Assembly (NCBI GenBank): GCA_937919225.1
Contig: CALFRH010000229.1
Span: 1 to 33,876, forward strand
Reading direction: 5' to 3'
DNA: 33,876 nucleotides
Source: an uncultured Parvularcula sp.
GTDB lineage: Bacteria > Pseudomonadota > Alphaproteobacteria > Caulobacterales > Parvularculaceae
The notes under the pieces were generated by a model. It saw only the letters and a program-made list of their open reading frames with translations, was not told where the DNA came from and searched no databases. The position numbers and the translations under genes were made by a program. How positions within the stretch are numbered: position 1 is the stretch's first letter; each line of letters begins with the position of its first letter. Positions 18,657-28,469 of this stretch are shown one piece after another.

Positions 18657-19120
18657 TCGATCACCCCAAGCACCAGCTGCGCCATGAGAGCGGACCCTAA
18701 ATAGGTCCCGACAAAGACAAAAATGGCGAGCACTACAAATTGCAGCCCGAATTGACGGAACGTGTTCACATCACTGCGTCTTAGTCCTAGGGCTGCAATG
18801 GCAAGCACCGGCGTGATGGTGGCCACGAAGCTGAGAGCGGAAATGGTCTCGATCACCCACGCCGTACCCGGAATGCCGGGGAGACCGACGAGGGTTGCGA
18901 CAATCGATATCCAAAAGAGCGCCGGCAGCTTGCCGGGCATGATTTTAACAAGCCCATAGCCTACCATCACAATAAGAAAGAGCAGCCCGAGACCCGGTAG
19001 GATAGCGACAAGATTCTCCGTTCCCGCTGCAAAATGGGCGAGGAGCGTTAAGGCGAGCGTCACGACCAGGATATGAGCTTTTCCGCTGAAGCTTGGCTCT
19101 TTTAAAGCTTGCTCAGTCAT
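18653..19120 (-). CDS. small integral membrane protein, partner of the DUF3100-like protein
   Basis: 155 aa, several hydrophobic segments; overlaps the 3' end of the upstream membrane protein gene by 8 bp. Confidence 0.6.
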   Translation of the reverse strand: MTEQALKEPSFSGKAHILVVTLALTLLAHFAAGTENLVAILPGLGLLFLIVMVGYGLVKIMPGKLPALFWISIVATLVGLPGIPGTAWVIETISALSFVATITPVLAIAALGLRRSDVNTFRQFGLQFVVLAIFVFVGTYLGSALMAQLVLGVID

Positions 19121-19934
19121 CGGATGCCCCCTTTTGTTGACGCCCGTCGAGCAAGGTAAAATATCGCTCCGCCAGCGGGAGGGTGATAAAAATGGTGACG
19201 AAAAGGCCCGTGAGGCCTGTCATGAGGTTACTGCTGGCGGCGAGAGCGCTGATCTCTTCGGTTTGTTCTGGATAAATCGCAGCGAGAGTGGTGGAGCATG
19301 CCCCTGTCATGCTGGCGCTTCCGGTACCGCACGCCATGGCGAGCGCTCGTGGGTCAAAAAGAGATAGGCCCGCGACGAGGGAGGGCATGATACTGAAGAA
19401 AATCACGCCAAAGATCGTGCCGCAAATATAAATGCCCATGACGCCTGTCCCCTCGGGACTGCCGCCGCCATATTTTCCAAAGATAAAGGCAATGCCGCCC
19501 TCCCGCGCGATGGAAAAGGTAGCGCCAATTGCCTCCCGGCCCATCTTAAACACCAGGACGGCTAACGGCATGGATAAGGCCATGGTGCCCAAATTGCCTA
19601 ACTCTTGAAGGATGAGGGCGGGGCCCACTGCGGCCACATTCTGAAATTGTGGCCCGATAAACACGGATAAAAAAGCGATAAGGGGCATGACGGCCACTGA
19701 CAGCGCGGATGCGGCCGCTTGACTAAAGTCTGCCGGTATCAATCGGCTCATCCATCGGTTCACATTGGGGTTAAGCGCTAGGCCAACAAAGAACGCAAAG
19801 ACCAGGGGCAATAGGGTGATGGTGAGCGATCCTATGGGAATACGCACCAAGCCGATCTGCTCTGCAATAACGACGCATACCGCCAATGCTAAGTGGAGTT
19901 TCCACAGACCTAAAAAGTGTAGGGATGCCTTCAT
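19113..19934 (-). CDS. DUF3100-like integral membrane protein (putative transporter)
   Basis: 273 aa, multiple TM; KLHLALAVCVVIAEQIGLVRIPIGSLTITLLPLVFAFFVGLAL and MACGTGSASMTGACSTTLAAIYPEQTEEISALAASSNLMTGLTG. Confidence 0.6.
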   Translation of the reverse strand: MKASLHFLGLWKLHLALAVCVVIAEQIGLVRIPIGSLTITLLPLVFAFFVGLALNPNVNRWMSRLIPADFSQAAASALSVAVMPLIAFLSVFIGPQFQNVAAVGPALILQELGNLGTMALSMPLAVLVFKMGREAIGATFSIAREGGIAFIFGKYGGGSPEGTGVMGIYICGTIFGVIFFSIMPSLVAGLSLFDPRALAMACGTGSASMTGACSTTLAAIYPEQTEEISALAASSNLMTGLTGLFVTIFITLPLAERYFTLLDGRQQKGASDD

Positions 19935-21388
19935 GCCTTTGATCCCTCATAGGCATCCATCAGGTGTTGGAGGGCGGTGGCGAGTGGTTCGCGACCTGCA
20001 TTGGTATCAAGCACGCCGCGCACATGGCCCATGCGGACAATCACAAGATCCATTGAGGGCACGACGAACGTATATTGCCCTCCAATTCCCAACATAAAAT
20101 AGGCATCCGCTGGTAAGGGCCAGGCATCTGCCGCAGGGTATTGGTTCAGCCAAACTTGGCCCCCATAGATAGACCCTTTCCATCCGTCAGGGCCGGGACC
20201 TGTCCAATATTTCCCCGACCATCCAGGGGCAGGGGTACGGACGAAATCGATAAACCCGGGCGGGAACAGGCGTTCGCCTTGCCACACCCCACCTTGCAGA
20301 AAGAGGAGCCCGAGGCGGACCCAATCCCGCGCGGTGCCGTAGCAGAACCCAGACGTCACCAGGTTACCATAAGGGTCAGGCTCAAGCACCATTTGCCTTA
20401 TGCCTATACGATCAAAAAGGGCTCGCTGGGGCCAGCTGAGATAGTCTTCGCCCAGGGCTTCGACCGTCCGTTTGACGATAGCGCCGAGGGCCAGCGTATC
20501 GCTATTCTTATACGCACCAAAAGTGCCGGAGGGGTGGGCCGCAGCGCGGCTGAGAGCCAGTTGGAAAACGTCAATAGCGCCGCCATACATATAGCTGTGG
20601 TCGGGAAACCCTTTTTCGGGTGTGTAGTCACCGGACCAGGCAGCAGTAAAATCGAGACCCCCGCACATTTGCATCAAGTCGGCGATCCGGATGGCAGAAC
20701 GGGGATCGTCCGTCCTCGACCATTCGGTGATTGGCGCTTTATCCTCGAGCGTCAGATGTCCCTCTTGCGCTAATCGGCCAATAAAAGCGCCCGTCAGGCT
20801 TTTGCCCATCGACCAGCTGGGAAGTTGCATCGTGCCATGAGCGCCATGACCGTAGCGCTCCGCAATCAATTGGCCCTTATGGGCGATTAAGAGGGCCGCC
20901 GTATAGGTGTTGGGTGATGCCGCAAACGCGCTGTCCACAGCGTTCGCAAGCTTTACCTTATTCCAAGACGCGCCGGGTTGCTCTTCGGCGTTCCGGTCGC
21001 CCATCGGCCAATCCATCTCATCAGCAGGCGGCAGGGTCGATGTAATTGGGCGGGGTGTGAAATAGGGCTTTGCAGACCCTAACGGGAGAACAACAGCGCC
21101 ATGATCCCCCACAATACGGGCGGCCCGTTGGGTACCATCGTCGAGGGTGGCAAGGACGAGCTGCGCATCCTCACGGACCTCTACCCGAACAGGCAGTCCA
21201 TCTTCAGTCTCGGGTTTGATGCTATAGCGAAGAATATCTTCGACGGAACGATTGGAGACAAAGACGCCGGAGCATACCCCTTTTGCGATCAAAGCGAGGT
21301 CTAGGGACCGCCGCTCACTGATGCTTGGTATACCATCGATCTGGGCGGCGCGAAGGTCAGCAGTGGCAAAAGCTTGGCTCATCAGCAA
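19931..21388 (-). CDS. serine hydrolase, beta-lactamase/S12 family
   Basis: SWSMGKSLTGAFIGRL (SxxK: SMGK) and YKNSDTLALGAIV (YxN). Confidence 0.88.
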   Translation of the reverse strand: MLMSQAFATADLRAAQIDGIPSISERRSLDLALIAKGVCSGVFVSNRSVEDILRYSIKPETEDGLPVRVEVREDAQLVLATLDDGTQRAARIVGDHGAVVLPLGSAKPYFTPRPITSTLPPADEMDWPMGDRNAEEQPGASWNKVKLANAVDSAFAASPNTYTAALLIAHKGQLIAERYGHGAHGTMQLPSWSMGKSLTGAFIGRLAQEGHLTLEDKAPITEWSRTDDPRSAIRIADLMQMCGGLDFTAAWSGDYTPEKGFPDHSYMYGGAIDVFQLALSRAAAHPSGTFGAYKNSDTLALGAIVKRTVEALGEDYLSWPQRALFDRIGIRQMVLEPDPYGNLVTSGFCYGTARDWVRLGLLFLQGGVWQGERLFPPGFIDFVRTPAPGWSGKYWTGPGPDGWKGSIYGGQVWLNQYPAADAWPLPADAYFMLGIGGQYTFVVPSMDLVIVRMGHVRGVLDTNAGREPLATALQHLMDAYEGSKA

Positions 21389-22980
21389 ACCCCCTTATCG
21401 AACCGCAGACCCCTCGCCAACCAGGCATTTATGGTGATCCCCGTGACCTGACGGTCTGGATTGGTGTCTACCATGACGGAAAACTCGCCGGGGGCCGCAT
21501 AATCGAGGGCGCGGTCACACCGAAAGGTGGCGTAATTACCGCCCACCAACTGAAGGGGGACGGCATGGTGGCTGCCTTTGGGCCCGACAAAGCGGATGAA
21601 CAACTGGCCCCCTTTTGTCTGCGTGATCAGAGCATCGGACGCCAATGACGCCGAATGATAAGACCCGATTAGCCCATCCGGCTCGATGGTAGGGGGAGGG
21701 AGTGTATGAAGTGTCGTTCTGATATTTTCTTGGGGGAGATGAAACGAGATGACACCGCTCTCTTGGTCAATATGGAGATGCCCCTGCGCCTGGTCCCCAT
21801 CAAGGGCTAAACCATTGGCGTTTTTGAGAAACTGAAAATGTCGCCACCCGCAACTTAAGTCGATGGCCGTCGCCGTTTGCGTGACGTGAAAGATGAGATC
21901 GTTCTCTCGGTCAACATATTGAACGGTCTGTGGAGCGGGATCGGTTATAGGGGCAGGCGCTGCTGCGCCACGGGGTGTGCCGTTCAGCTGATCAAGGATC
22001 CTTTCGGCAATGGGGTTAGGATCCAGCACATGATTAAGGAGTACAATGACAGAATGGCCAAGGTCCGGGCGATGAATTTTAGCCATCCGCCACCCGCGAA
22101 GGCCGCCAGTGTGTCCAACCTCTGTGATGCCCTCTCTTTGCGACACCCTGAGCCCAAAGCGATAGGCGGATGCTGTCCCATCATTGAATGAGGTTGCCGA
22201 CTGAAGGCGGGCGACAATCGGATGGAGCGGGTGATCCTGTTGGTGAAATACCTGTTCCCAGGCCAATAAATCCGTCAATGTGGAGATGATGCCAGCATCA
22301 CCAGCCCATTCGAGATTGGTCTTTGCGACCATGTAGCTTCCGCACCCATCAGGTTCGTACCCCACCGTATCGTCTGGTAAGGGGCCGCCTGTGGACGTAG
22401 TATCAAGGTGCGTATCCTCCATCCCCAGCGGCGCGAACAGCCATTCATCGGCCAGTTGCGGCAGAGGCCGTCCGGTCACTTTCTCCAAAACACGTCCCAA
22501 CATCATGAAGTTGGTGTTCGAATAGGCAAAACGAGCGCCGGGCGGGAAGTCAGGGTCGGCGAGACAGTCGACCATCCTGTCAGCATCGTCATGGGTAAAT
22601 GGGCTTTCGGCTATTGCGCCCGTGAGCATCGCGGCCGTCCAATAGTCCTTTATGCCTGATTGGTTTGTGCAGAGATGGTAAAGATTTAGACTGGTGGGAT
22701 AGGATGTCATCTCGGTTAAAAAGTGCCGGGGGTGATCGCTCAGGCGGAGGAGGTCCCGGTCAGCTGCCATCAACACGAGTGCGCAGATAAATTGTTTAGT
22801 GACAGAGCAGATGCGGAACTGCGTGTCCGGTGTGAAGGCCAGCTGGCTTTCAGCCTGGGCAAACCCGTATCCCGCCGCGTGGGTGACGGCGCCCTGTTCG
22901 ATGATGCCAATAGCGGCACCCAGTGTTGGCGCGGACAGCGCGTCGCCAATCATTTCTTCGATGAATGTGTGATCACTCAT
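21382..22980 (-). CDS. S12 serine hydrolase, D-aminopeptidase (DAP)-like
   Basis: 532 aa; FRICSVTKQFI (SxxK), YSNTNFMMLG (YxN), VGHTGGLRGW (HxG), long C-terminal beta-rich region as in DAP. Confidence 0.75.
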   Translation of the reverse strand: MSDHTFIEEMIGDALSAPTLGAAIGIIEQGAVTHAAGYGFAQAESQLAFTPDTQFRICSVTKQFICALVLMAADRDLLRLSDHPRHFLTEMTSYPTSLNLYHLCTNQSGIKDYWTAAMLTGAIAESPFTHDDADRMVDCLADPDFPPGARFAYSNTNFMMLGRVLEKVTGRPLPQLADEWLFAPLGMEDTHLDTTSTGGPLPDDTVGYEPDGCGSYMVAKTNLEWAGDAGIISTLTDLLAWEQVFHQQDHPLHPIVARLQSATSFNDGTASAYRFGLRVSQREGITEVGHTGGLRGWRMAKIHRPDLGHSVIVLLNHVLDPNPIAERILDQLNGTPRGAAAPAPITDPAPQTVQYVDRENDLIFHVTQTATAIDLSCGWRHFQFLKNANGLALDGDQAQGHLHIDQESGVISFHLPQENIRTTLHTLPPPTIEPDGLIGSYHSASLASDALITQTKGGQLFIRFVGPKGSHHAVPLQLVGGNYATFRCDRALDYAAPGEFSVMVDTNPDRQVTGITINAWLARGLRFDKGVC

Positions 22981-25304
22981 TGTCGCGGCTGAGGCTCACC
23001 CAAATGGGCACCAAAGAACCGACCGATTTTGTTGGCTGCGAAGGCATATCGATCCCCGCGCCCTTGGTGGGCATGGTTGGTACCAGGAAAAAGAACTAAA
23101 TCATACTCCTTACCGTGTTCTGCCAATGCGTCTAATAGTTTCATCATATTTGAGATCGGGACGTTGGCGTCTGCCGTCCCGGCGATCAAGAGGATCGGCG
23201 CAATGATATTGGCCGCAAGGGCGGGGGTGCCATTCTTCTCATACCATTCCTGATTGGTCTTGGGATCGCCATTGGCAAATTCGATCCAATGAACATGATC
23301 AAATAGATCCGTTTCGGGAACACTGATTGAGCCGGCTTTGTAGAATTCTGGAGCGTCGGTGAGGGCCCTCGTGCCAATATACCCGCCCCACGAGTTTCCT
23401 AAAACACCCACGCGGTCTAGGTCCATATAGGGACGGTTGGCCGCCATGTCGCGAAGGCCTGCCACATGATCTGCAATGACCCCCTCCGGCCATTTGCGGT
23501 GAGTATCAAGATTATAGGCGCGTCCCCGGCCGGGTGTGCCGGGTGCATCAATCATCACAATGACAAAGCCAAGATGATTGAGATAGGAAAGAAGTGTTTG
23601 ATACTCTCCTCCCGGATAGCCTGTCCCTTCACCAACGAAGGAGCGGCGCATCACATTACTTTGCATCCCCCCATATATCCGTTCAATAACGGGATAAGAC
23701 TTGGACGGGTCGAAATGGGGCGGCTTCATAATAAGACCATACATGTCTGTGGTCCCGTCGGCTGCCTTGACAGTCACCTCTTCGGGGGGAAGCCAGCCGT
23801 CCCGGAAGTCTTCATCAATATGAGCCTTTGCCACGGTGGATAGGACTTCTCCGTCCGCTGTGATGAGGTCGGTCTGACGGGGGCGGTCAAGGTGAGAGTG
23901 GGTGACGAGGAAAAACGCGTTATCCGGCGACGCCTTGGCTTGATATTGTCCGGGCAGAGAGGTGAGTTGTTGAGCTTCGCCTGTTCCGTCTAGCCGCACC
24001 CGGTTTAGGTGTCGGTCCCAAGGGCGCCCTTCATCGCTGCCGGCAATGTAGTAGAGCCATCCCCCGTCCTCATCGATGCTGACCACATTGCCAACAAAGT
24101 GGTCGCCTTGGGTCACCTGCCCCTGAAGCCGTCCCTTCCGATCATAATGGTACCAATGGAACCAACCGTCTCGGTCTGACCGCCATAAGAACCCGTCCCC
24201 TGACGGCAAGAAGTGCAGGCTTTTCGTGCCGCCCGGCCATTTGACCCAGCCGTCCCGGCGCTTTTCTTTGACGAGGGTTCGCGATTTTCCGGTGCGCGCA
24301 TTAACGGCGACGAGTTCTTGCTTGGTGATATCTCGATTATACCGAATAAAGACAAACTCTTCACCATCTGGAGACCAATCGACGAAGAAAGCGAGGTGCT
24401 GATCATCATCCCCTGTTTTTGTCGGGGTCATCTCGCCGGTGGCGGCGTCGAAAATAGCGAAACTGGTGATGGGCAAAGGTTGGCCGGCGCGCGCCCAATA
24501 GTCGAACCATTCCACCGTTTCATTGGTTTGCAGATAATCAACAATGGGAAAGCCTGTGACCCCTTTTGTGTTATGACGGCGCGCGACGACCTTTGAGGAG
24601 TCCGGTGACCAGGGGGAGCCTGAACTCTCCCACAAGTCTCCGGCAAAAAACCATCTATCCTGCGTCGCCCCATCGCTGGTCAGTTGACGGACCTTACCAT
24701 CTTCGGCGGAGCGAAGGCCGAAATCATGGTCGATAAGCGTCGCGAGGTGTTTACCGTCAGGGGATTTGACTTCCCGTCGATCCCACCCGTTGATCGGGAA
24801 CATTTGTCTGACAATATTTGCATCCCCATGGGGGTTGATATCTCCAATACGGGTGAACTCTTTGGTGTCGATGGCATAGGACCATTTGGCGCCATTAAGG
24901 TGTAGGATGAGGGCGCCCTTTTCTTTATCAACGGACGTGACCTTGAGGTCTTCGCCTGAGAGATCTTGCGCCAATGCGGCCTGCACAAGCGCGGCTTTGG
25001 TTGTCAGTTGCGTCTGTTCCCCCTCAGGCAGGGAGATGGAATAATAGGCTTCGCCATCAGCCTCTTCGATGGCGGTCCAAAACCCGCTCCCATCTTCGTG
25101 CCAATGGGCCTCAACGCTCCCCCCGCTGACCGAACCACTCACCCCATTGAGATAATCGCGTACCCCAGCGGGATCCCATGGTGCTGCCGCATGGCTGGCT
25201 GCTAAGAAAAAGACCAAATAGGTCACCAACCCTGAAAGCCAGGCATAGCGACCTATCTTATGGCTGATCGGGTGCTCTGGGCGGATGTGAGAAGTTGACA
25301 TCAC
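22977..25304 (-). CDS. S9 family prolyl oligopeptidase / dipeptidyl peptidase IV-like
   Basis: 775 aa; N-terminal signal-like segment, DPP4 beta-propeller (WSPDSSKVVARR, DWSPDGEEFVFIRYNRD) and catalytic RVGVLGNSWGGYIGTRAL, FPGTNHAHQGRGDRYAF. Confidence 0.92.
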   Translation of the reverse strand: MMSTSHIRPEHPISHKIGRYAWLSGLVTYLVFFLAASHAAAPWDPAGVRDYLNGVSGSVSGGSVEAHWHEDGSGFWTAIEEADGEAYYSISLPEGEQTQLTTKAALVQAALAQDLSGEDLKVTSVDKEKGALILHLNGAKWSYAIDTKEFTRIGDINPHGDANIVRQMFPINGWDRREVKSPDGKHLATLIDHDFGLRSAEDGKVRQLTSDGATQDRWFFAGDLWESSGSPWSPDSSKVVARRHNTKGVTGFPIVDYLQTNETVEWFDYWARAGQPLPITSFAIFDAATGEMTPTKTGDDDQHLAFFVDWSPDGEEFVFIRYNRDITKQELVAVNARTGKSRTLVKEKRRDGWVKWPGGTKSLHFLPSGDGFLWRSDRDGWFHWYHYDRKGRLQGQVTQGDHFVGNVVSIDEDGGWLYYIAGSDEGRPWDRHLNRVRLDGTGEAQQLTSLPGQYQAKASPDNAFFLVTHSHLDRPRQTDLITADGEVLSTVAKAHIDEDFRDGWLPPEEVTVKAADGTTDMYGLIMKPPHFDPSKSYPVIERIYGGMQSNVMRRSFVGEGTGYPGGEYQTLLSYLNHLGFVIVMIDAPGTPGRGRAYNLDTHRKWPEGVIADHVAGLRDMAANRPYMDLDRVGVLGNSWGGYIGTRALTDAPEFYKAGSISVPETDLFDHVHWIEFANGDPKTNQEWYEKNGTPALAANIIAPILLIAGTADANVPISNMMKLLDALAEHGKEYDLVLFPGTNHAHQGRGDRYAFAANKIGRFFGAHLGEPQPRQ

Positions 25305-25320
25305 GGGAAGTCCCTCGACA

Positions 25321-25353
25321 AATGTATATTATTATTGAAAGATTGTACACAAT
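25321..25353. promoter_or_regulatory. palindromic operator in the S9-peptidase/BAAT divergent promoter
   Basis: ATTGTACACAAT (25342-25353), with a weak second copy AATGTATATTAT (25321-25332). Confidence 0.5.
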
Positions 25354-25374
25354 TTTACGCTTTGTCGAGGGGTA

Positions 25375-26733
25375 ATGACCTATTCTTCTTCTATCTCCGT
25401 CGCCACGAACCCGCCCAATGCGGCCCTCTACCAGCTTCAAGGTTTAGATTTCCAAGGCTTACCCCCTGAAACCCATATGCGCATAGAGGTGCGTCACCAG
25501 GATGCCGCTGGCTGGGATTGGGGGGCGTCGTTTGCCGGGCAGACGGATGCTGAGGGCCAGCTCACCATGGGTGCTGTTAAAGGTGCCGGGGAGGCGGCGG
25601 ATAGTCTGACTTGGCTATGGAACCTTCAACCCATAGCGGGGGAAGCAGCGCTGATTGAAGCCGTCCAGCGGGGCACTCTTATTGGCTTGGCCCCCGCATT
25701 GGAAACGCCGCTATCGCCGCTTGAGCTTGATCTAACGGTTCTCCTTGATGGTGATGCCATCTTCGCATCCCCTCTTTCCCTACCCCGCTGTCCGAAGAGT
25801 GTTCGTGCAGAGACCATCCAACACCAAAAATTGCGGGGGCAATGGTTTAGACCAATCGACCAGGCGGTGAGGGGAGCTGTGCTCGTCCTTGGGGGATCTG
25901 AGGGCGGGATTGTCCCCGCGCGGGCGGCGGCCTTGGCGGCAGAAGGGTACGCCGCGCTGGCCCTTGGCTATTTTGATTATGAGGACCGGCCCAAGGCCGC
26001 CAGCAATCTCCCCCTCGATTACTTTGAGGCCGCCCTTGCTTGGATGGGAGAACAAGTTCCAGGTGAAAAACGATTTGTGTGGGGAGGGTCCCGGGGGTCG
26101 GAGGCTGCTCTTCTGTCGGCGGTCCATTTTTCGGCATTGGTTGATGGTGTCATTGGTTGGGTTCCTGGGCCGCTGGTTCACACAGGGTTTGATATGGTGG
26201 GGGGAACAGACTTTGCAGTGATCGAAGACCCTATGTGGACACTGAAGGGCGTGCCGGTGCCAGGCGCCCCCCACCTGCCGGTGACGGCAGCTCGACAATC
26301 GGCGCGAGAGCGCGCCTATTCGTCTATGCCAGGATATCGGTATACAGCGGAATTTCGAGATCTTTGGGCAACCCCTGGGTTGGGTAAACCCTATGGCATC
26401 CCGATTGAACAGGTAAAGGCGCCGGTCTTGTTGGTGGGGGCAGAGGATGACGGCATCTGGCCTTCGGCTGAAGGGGCGGAGATACTCTTAGCCCGCCATC
26501 AACAAAGGGGGGGAGAGGCAACGGTGGAGGCGATTATCCTGCCCAAGGCGGGTCACGCCCTTGGCATGCCGAATGAGCCGCGCCCCTATTCCCATGTGGC
26601 CTATTGGCAGGGGGGATATTCCGGAGTTGAAGGCGGCTTTATTGACCAGGGCGGCACCCCTGAAACCAATGCCAAAGCGGCCCGTGACGGTTGGGCGGCG
26701 GCGCTTCGCTTCTTGGGCTGCGACGCGGTTTAG
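25375..26733 (+). CDS. acyl-CoA thioesterase / bile acid-CoA:amino acid N-acyltransferase (BAAT) family protein
   Basis: 452 aa; N-terminal ACOT/BAAT beta domain and alpha/beta hydrolase GAVLVLGGSEGGIVPARAAALAAEGYAALALGYFDYE, RFVWGGSRGSEAALL. Confidence 0.85.
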   Translation: MTYSSSISVATNPPNAALYQLQGLDFQGLPPETHMRIEVRHQDAAGWDWGASFAGQTDAEGQLTMGAVKGAGEAADSLTWLWNLQPIAGEAALIEAVQRGTLIGLAPALETPLSPLELDLTVLLDGDAIFASPLSLPRCPKSVRAETIQHQKLRGQWFRPIDQAVRGAVLVLGGSEGGIVPARAAALAAEGYAALALGYFDYEDRPKAASNLPLDYFEAALAWMGEQVPGEKRFVWGGSRGSEAALLSAVHFSALVDGVIGWVPGPLVHTGFDMVGGTDFAVIEDPMWTLKGVPVPGAPHLPVTAARQSARERAYSSMPGYRYTAEFRDLWATPGLGKPYGIPIEQVKAPVLLVGAEDDGIWPSAEGAEILLARHQQRGGEATVEAIILPKAGHALGMPNEPRPYSHVAYWQGGYSGVEGGFIDQGGTPETNAKAARDGWAAALRFLGCDAV

Positions 26734-28469
26734 GGGTGTTCTTCATCCGCCCCGCCCCAGGTGAAGGTCGGCCCTTCTTCTAAGAGCGTGATCAAGGGCT
26801 TGAGATGGTCCGTATAGGTCTTCCAGCGACCGACAGACCCCTTATAAATCGGTTGCCGAACCTGCCAGCGACTAGGGGTCCGAACTGGGCGCTCGGTCTC
26901 ATGGAACCGTGCGCAGGCTTCATCCCATGGGAGGCCGCATGCGTCTACAAGGCCTTTAGCGTGCTGGTCGAAATCGGCGACCATCCCTTCATAGGGAAGA
27001 TGGTGAATTCGTCCGGGCAGCACTTTTTCCCAATGGGACACAAGGCGGCCGTAAAGGGCGTAATAGCGGGCAAAACTATCCTGACGGGCACGGAAGGCCT
27101 GAAGACTATCCGTAAACTCCGTCATATAACAGGAAATGAAGACGTCTCGGGGGTCCCGGTGGCAATGAATGATCGTGCCGTTTGGAAAAAGGGCGGCAAA
27201 CAGTCCAAGATGGCTGAAATTGAAGGGGAATTTGTCCACCACCCGGGCGGGGTCACCGCTTGTCGCGGTGGCAAGCGCTTCAAGATAGCCTACGGCGGCA
27301 TCCTTCAACGCCCCGCTAATGGCCTCCTGTTTAAGGAGTTCAGGGTAAGTCCCAAACCCTCCTGCGGTGAGGTGCGCTGGAATGCGCGCGAGGTCCGGTA
27401 ACTCTCCTGCCCCCTCTCCTTGGGGATGGCTGGCCAGGACTTGTTCAGCCAGGGTGGTCCCGGTGCGGGGGAGCCCCACAATAAGGACGGGCTTTGTGGA
27501 TGGAGAGCCATGGGCAGCGAGGTCCGTCACAAGGTCGCGGGTAAAGACGGCTTCTAACCGGTCGACTTCTGCTTCGGCGGCGGCCGCGTCGAAGGGGGCG
27601 GTTTTTGCGACAGCGTCGTTTGCCCGCTTAGCAGCGGTGAATGCCGCATCCCAGTCTCCCCGGCGGTCTCGAGCCCGGGCAATGGCGAAGGACAGCCGAA
27701 CCTGATCGGGTTCCTGCAATCGCGGATCGTCCACAATGGTCTCCGCCTGCGAAAGTTCGTCTGGTGTTGCGGTATCGGTCCGGAGGCTGAGAAGAGCGGC
27801 GAGGGCGCGGGGGTGGCCCGGTCGTTGGTTGAGGGCGTCGCGAAGCGTACTTGCCGCTGCGTCGAACTGGCCCAGTTCCGTCTCGCATGAGGCGACTTGT
27901 ATGGCAGCGGCGGTCAGATTGGGTTGAGCCGCCAGCGCTCGTCGGTAGGCGGATAAGGCTTCCGCCGCCTTGCCCTGGTGGCGCAAGACCCCGCCCAAAG
28001 CCATAGCGGGTTTAGGGTGGTTGAGGACCTTAACCGCCCGCTCGAAGAGTTGGGCGGCCTCGTCGAGGAGGCCTTGATCACGATAGAGACTTCCCAAATT
28101 GGTCAGCACTTCGCCATTGTTAGGGTTTTGGAGAAGAGTGGCTTCGAATGCCTTTCGCGCCTCGTCTAGGGCGCCGGCGGCAAGGGCCACCTTGCCTAGA
28201 TCAGCAAGGACCCGCGCGTCGCCATCCGTTAGCTGAGCAGCTGTCCTAAGGGCGCTGAGGGCACCGTCCTGTTGGCCGGACTGTGCCAGGGCGATCCCCA
28301 GCCCATAATGAACACCAGGGTTTTTGGCATCAAGGGCGAGGGCCTTTTTGTAGAGTGTAATAGCGGTCGCAAGATCGCCCGAGCGGTGCCTGTCGGCCGC
28401 CGCCCGGGCGATATTGGCTGGACTCTCAGTCCCGTGGATTAAAAGCTCGCTGTTAGATTTGCTGTCCAC
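26730..28469 (-). CDS. TPR-repeat sulfotransferase family protein
   Basis: 579 aa; N-terminal TPR units (GVHYGLGIALAQSGQQDGALSALRTAAQL...) and C-terminal PAPS-type sulfotransferase motifs (KPVLIVGLPRTGTTLAEQVLASHP; IIHCHRDPRDVFISCY). GTG start. Confidence 0.9.
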   Translation of the reverse strand: MDSKSNSELLIHGTESPANIARAAADRHRSGDLATAITLYKKALALDAKNPGVHYGLGIALAQSGQQDGALSALRTAAQLTDGDARVLADLGKVALAAGALDEARKAFEATLLQNPNNGEVLTNLGSLYRDQGLLDEAAQLFERAVKVLNHPKPAMALGGVLRHQGKAAEALSAYRRALAAQPNLTAAAIQVASCETELGQFDAAASTLRDALNQRPGHPRALAALLSLRTDTATPDELSQAETIVDDPRLQEPDQVRLSFAIARARDRRGDWDAAFTAAKRANDAVAKTAPFDAAAAEAEVDRLEAVFTRDLVTDLAAHGSPSTKPVLIVGLPRTGTTLAEQVLASHPQGEGAGELPDLARIPAHLTAGGFGTYPELLKQEAISGALKDAAVGYLEALATATSGDPARVVDKFPFNFSHLGLFAALFPNGTIIHCHRDPRDVFISCYMTEFTDSLQAFRARQDSFARYYALYGRLVSHWEKVLPGRIHHLPYEGMVADFDQHAKGLVDACGLPWDEACARFHETERPVRTPSRWQVRQPIYKGSVGRWKTYTDHLKPLITLLEEGPTFTWGGADEEHP

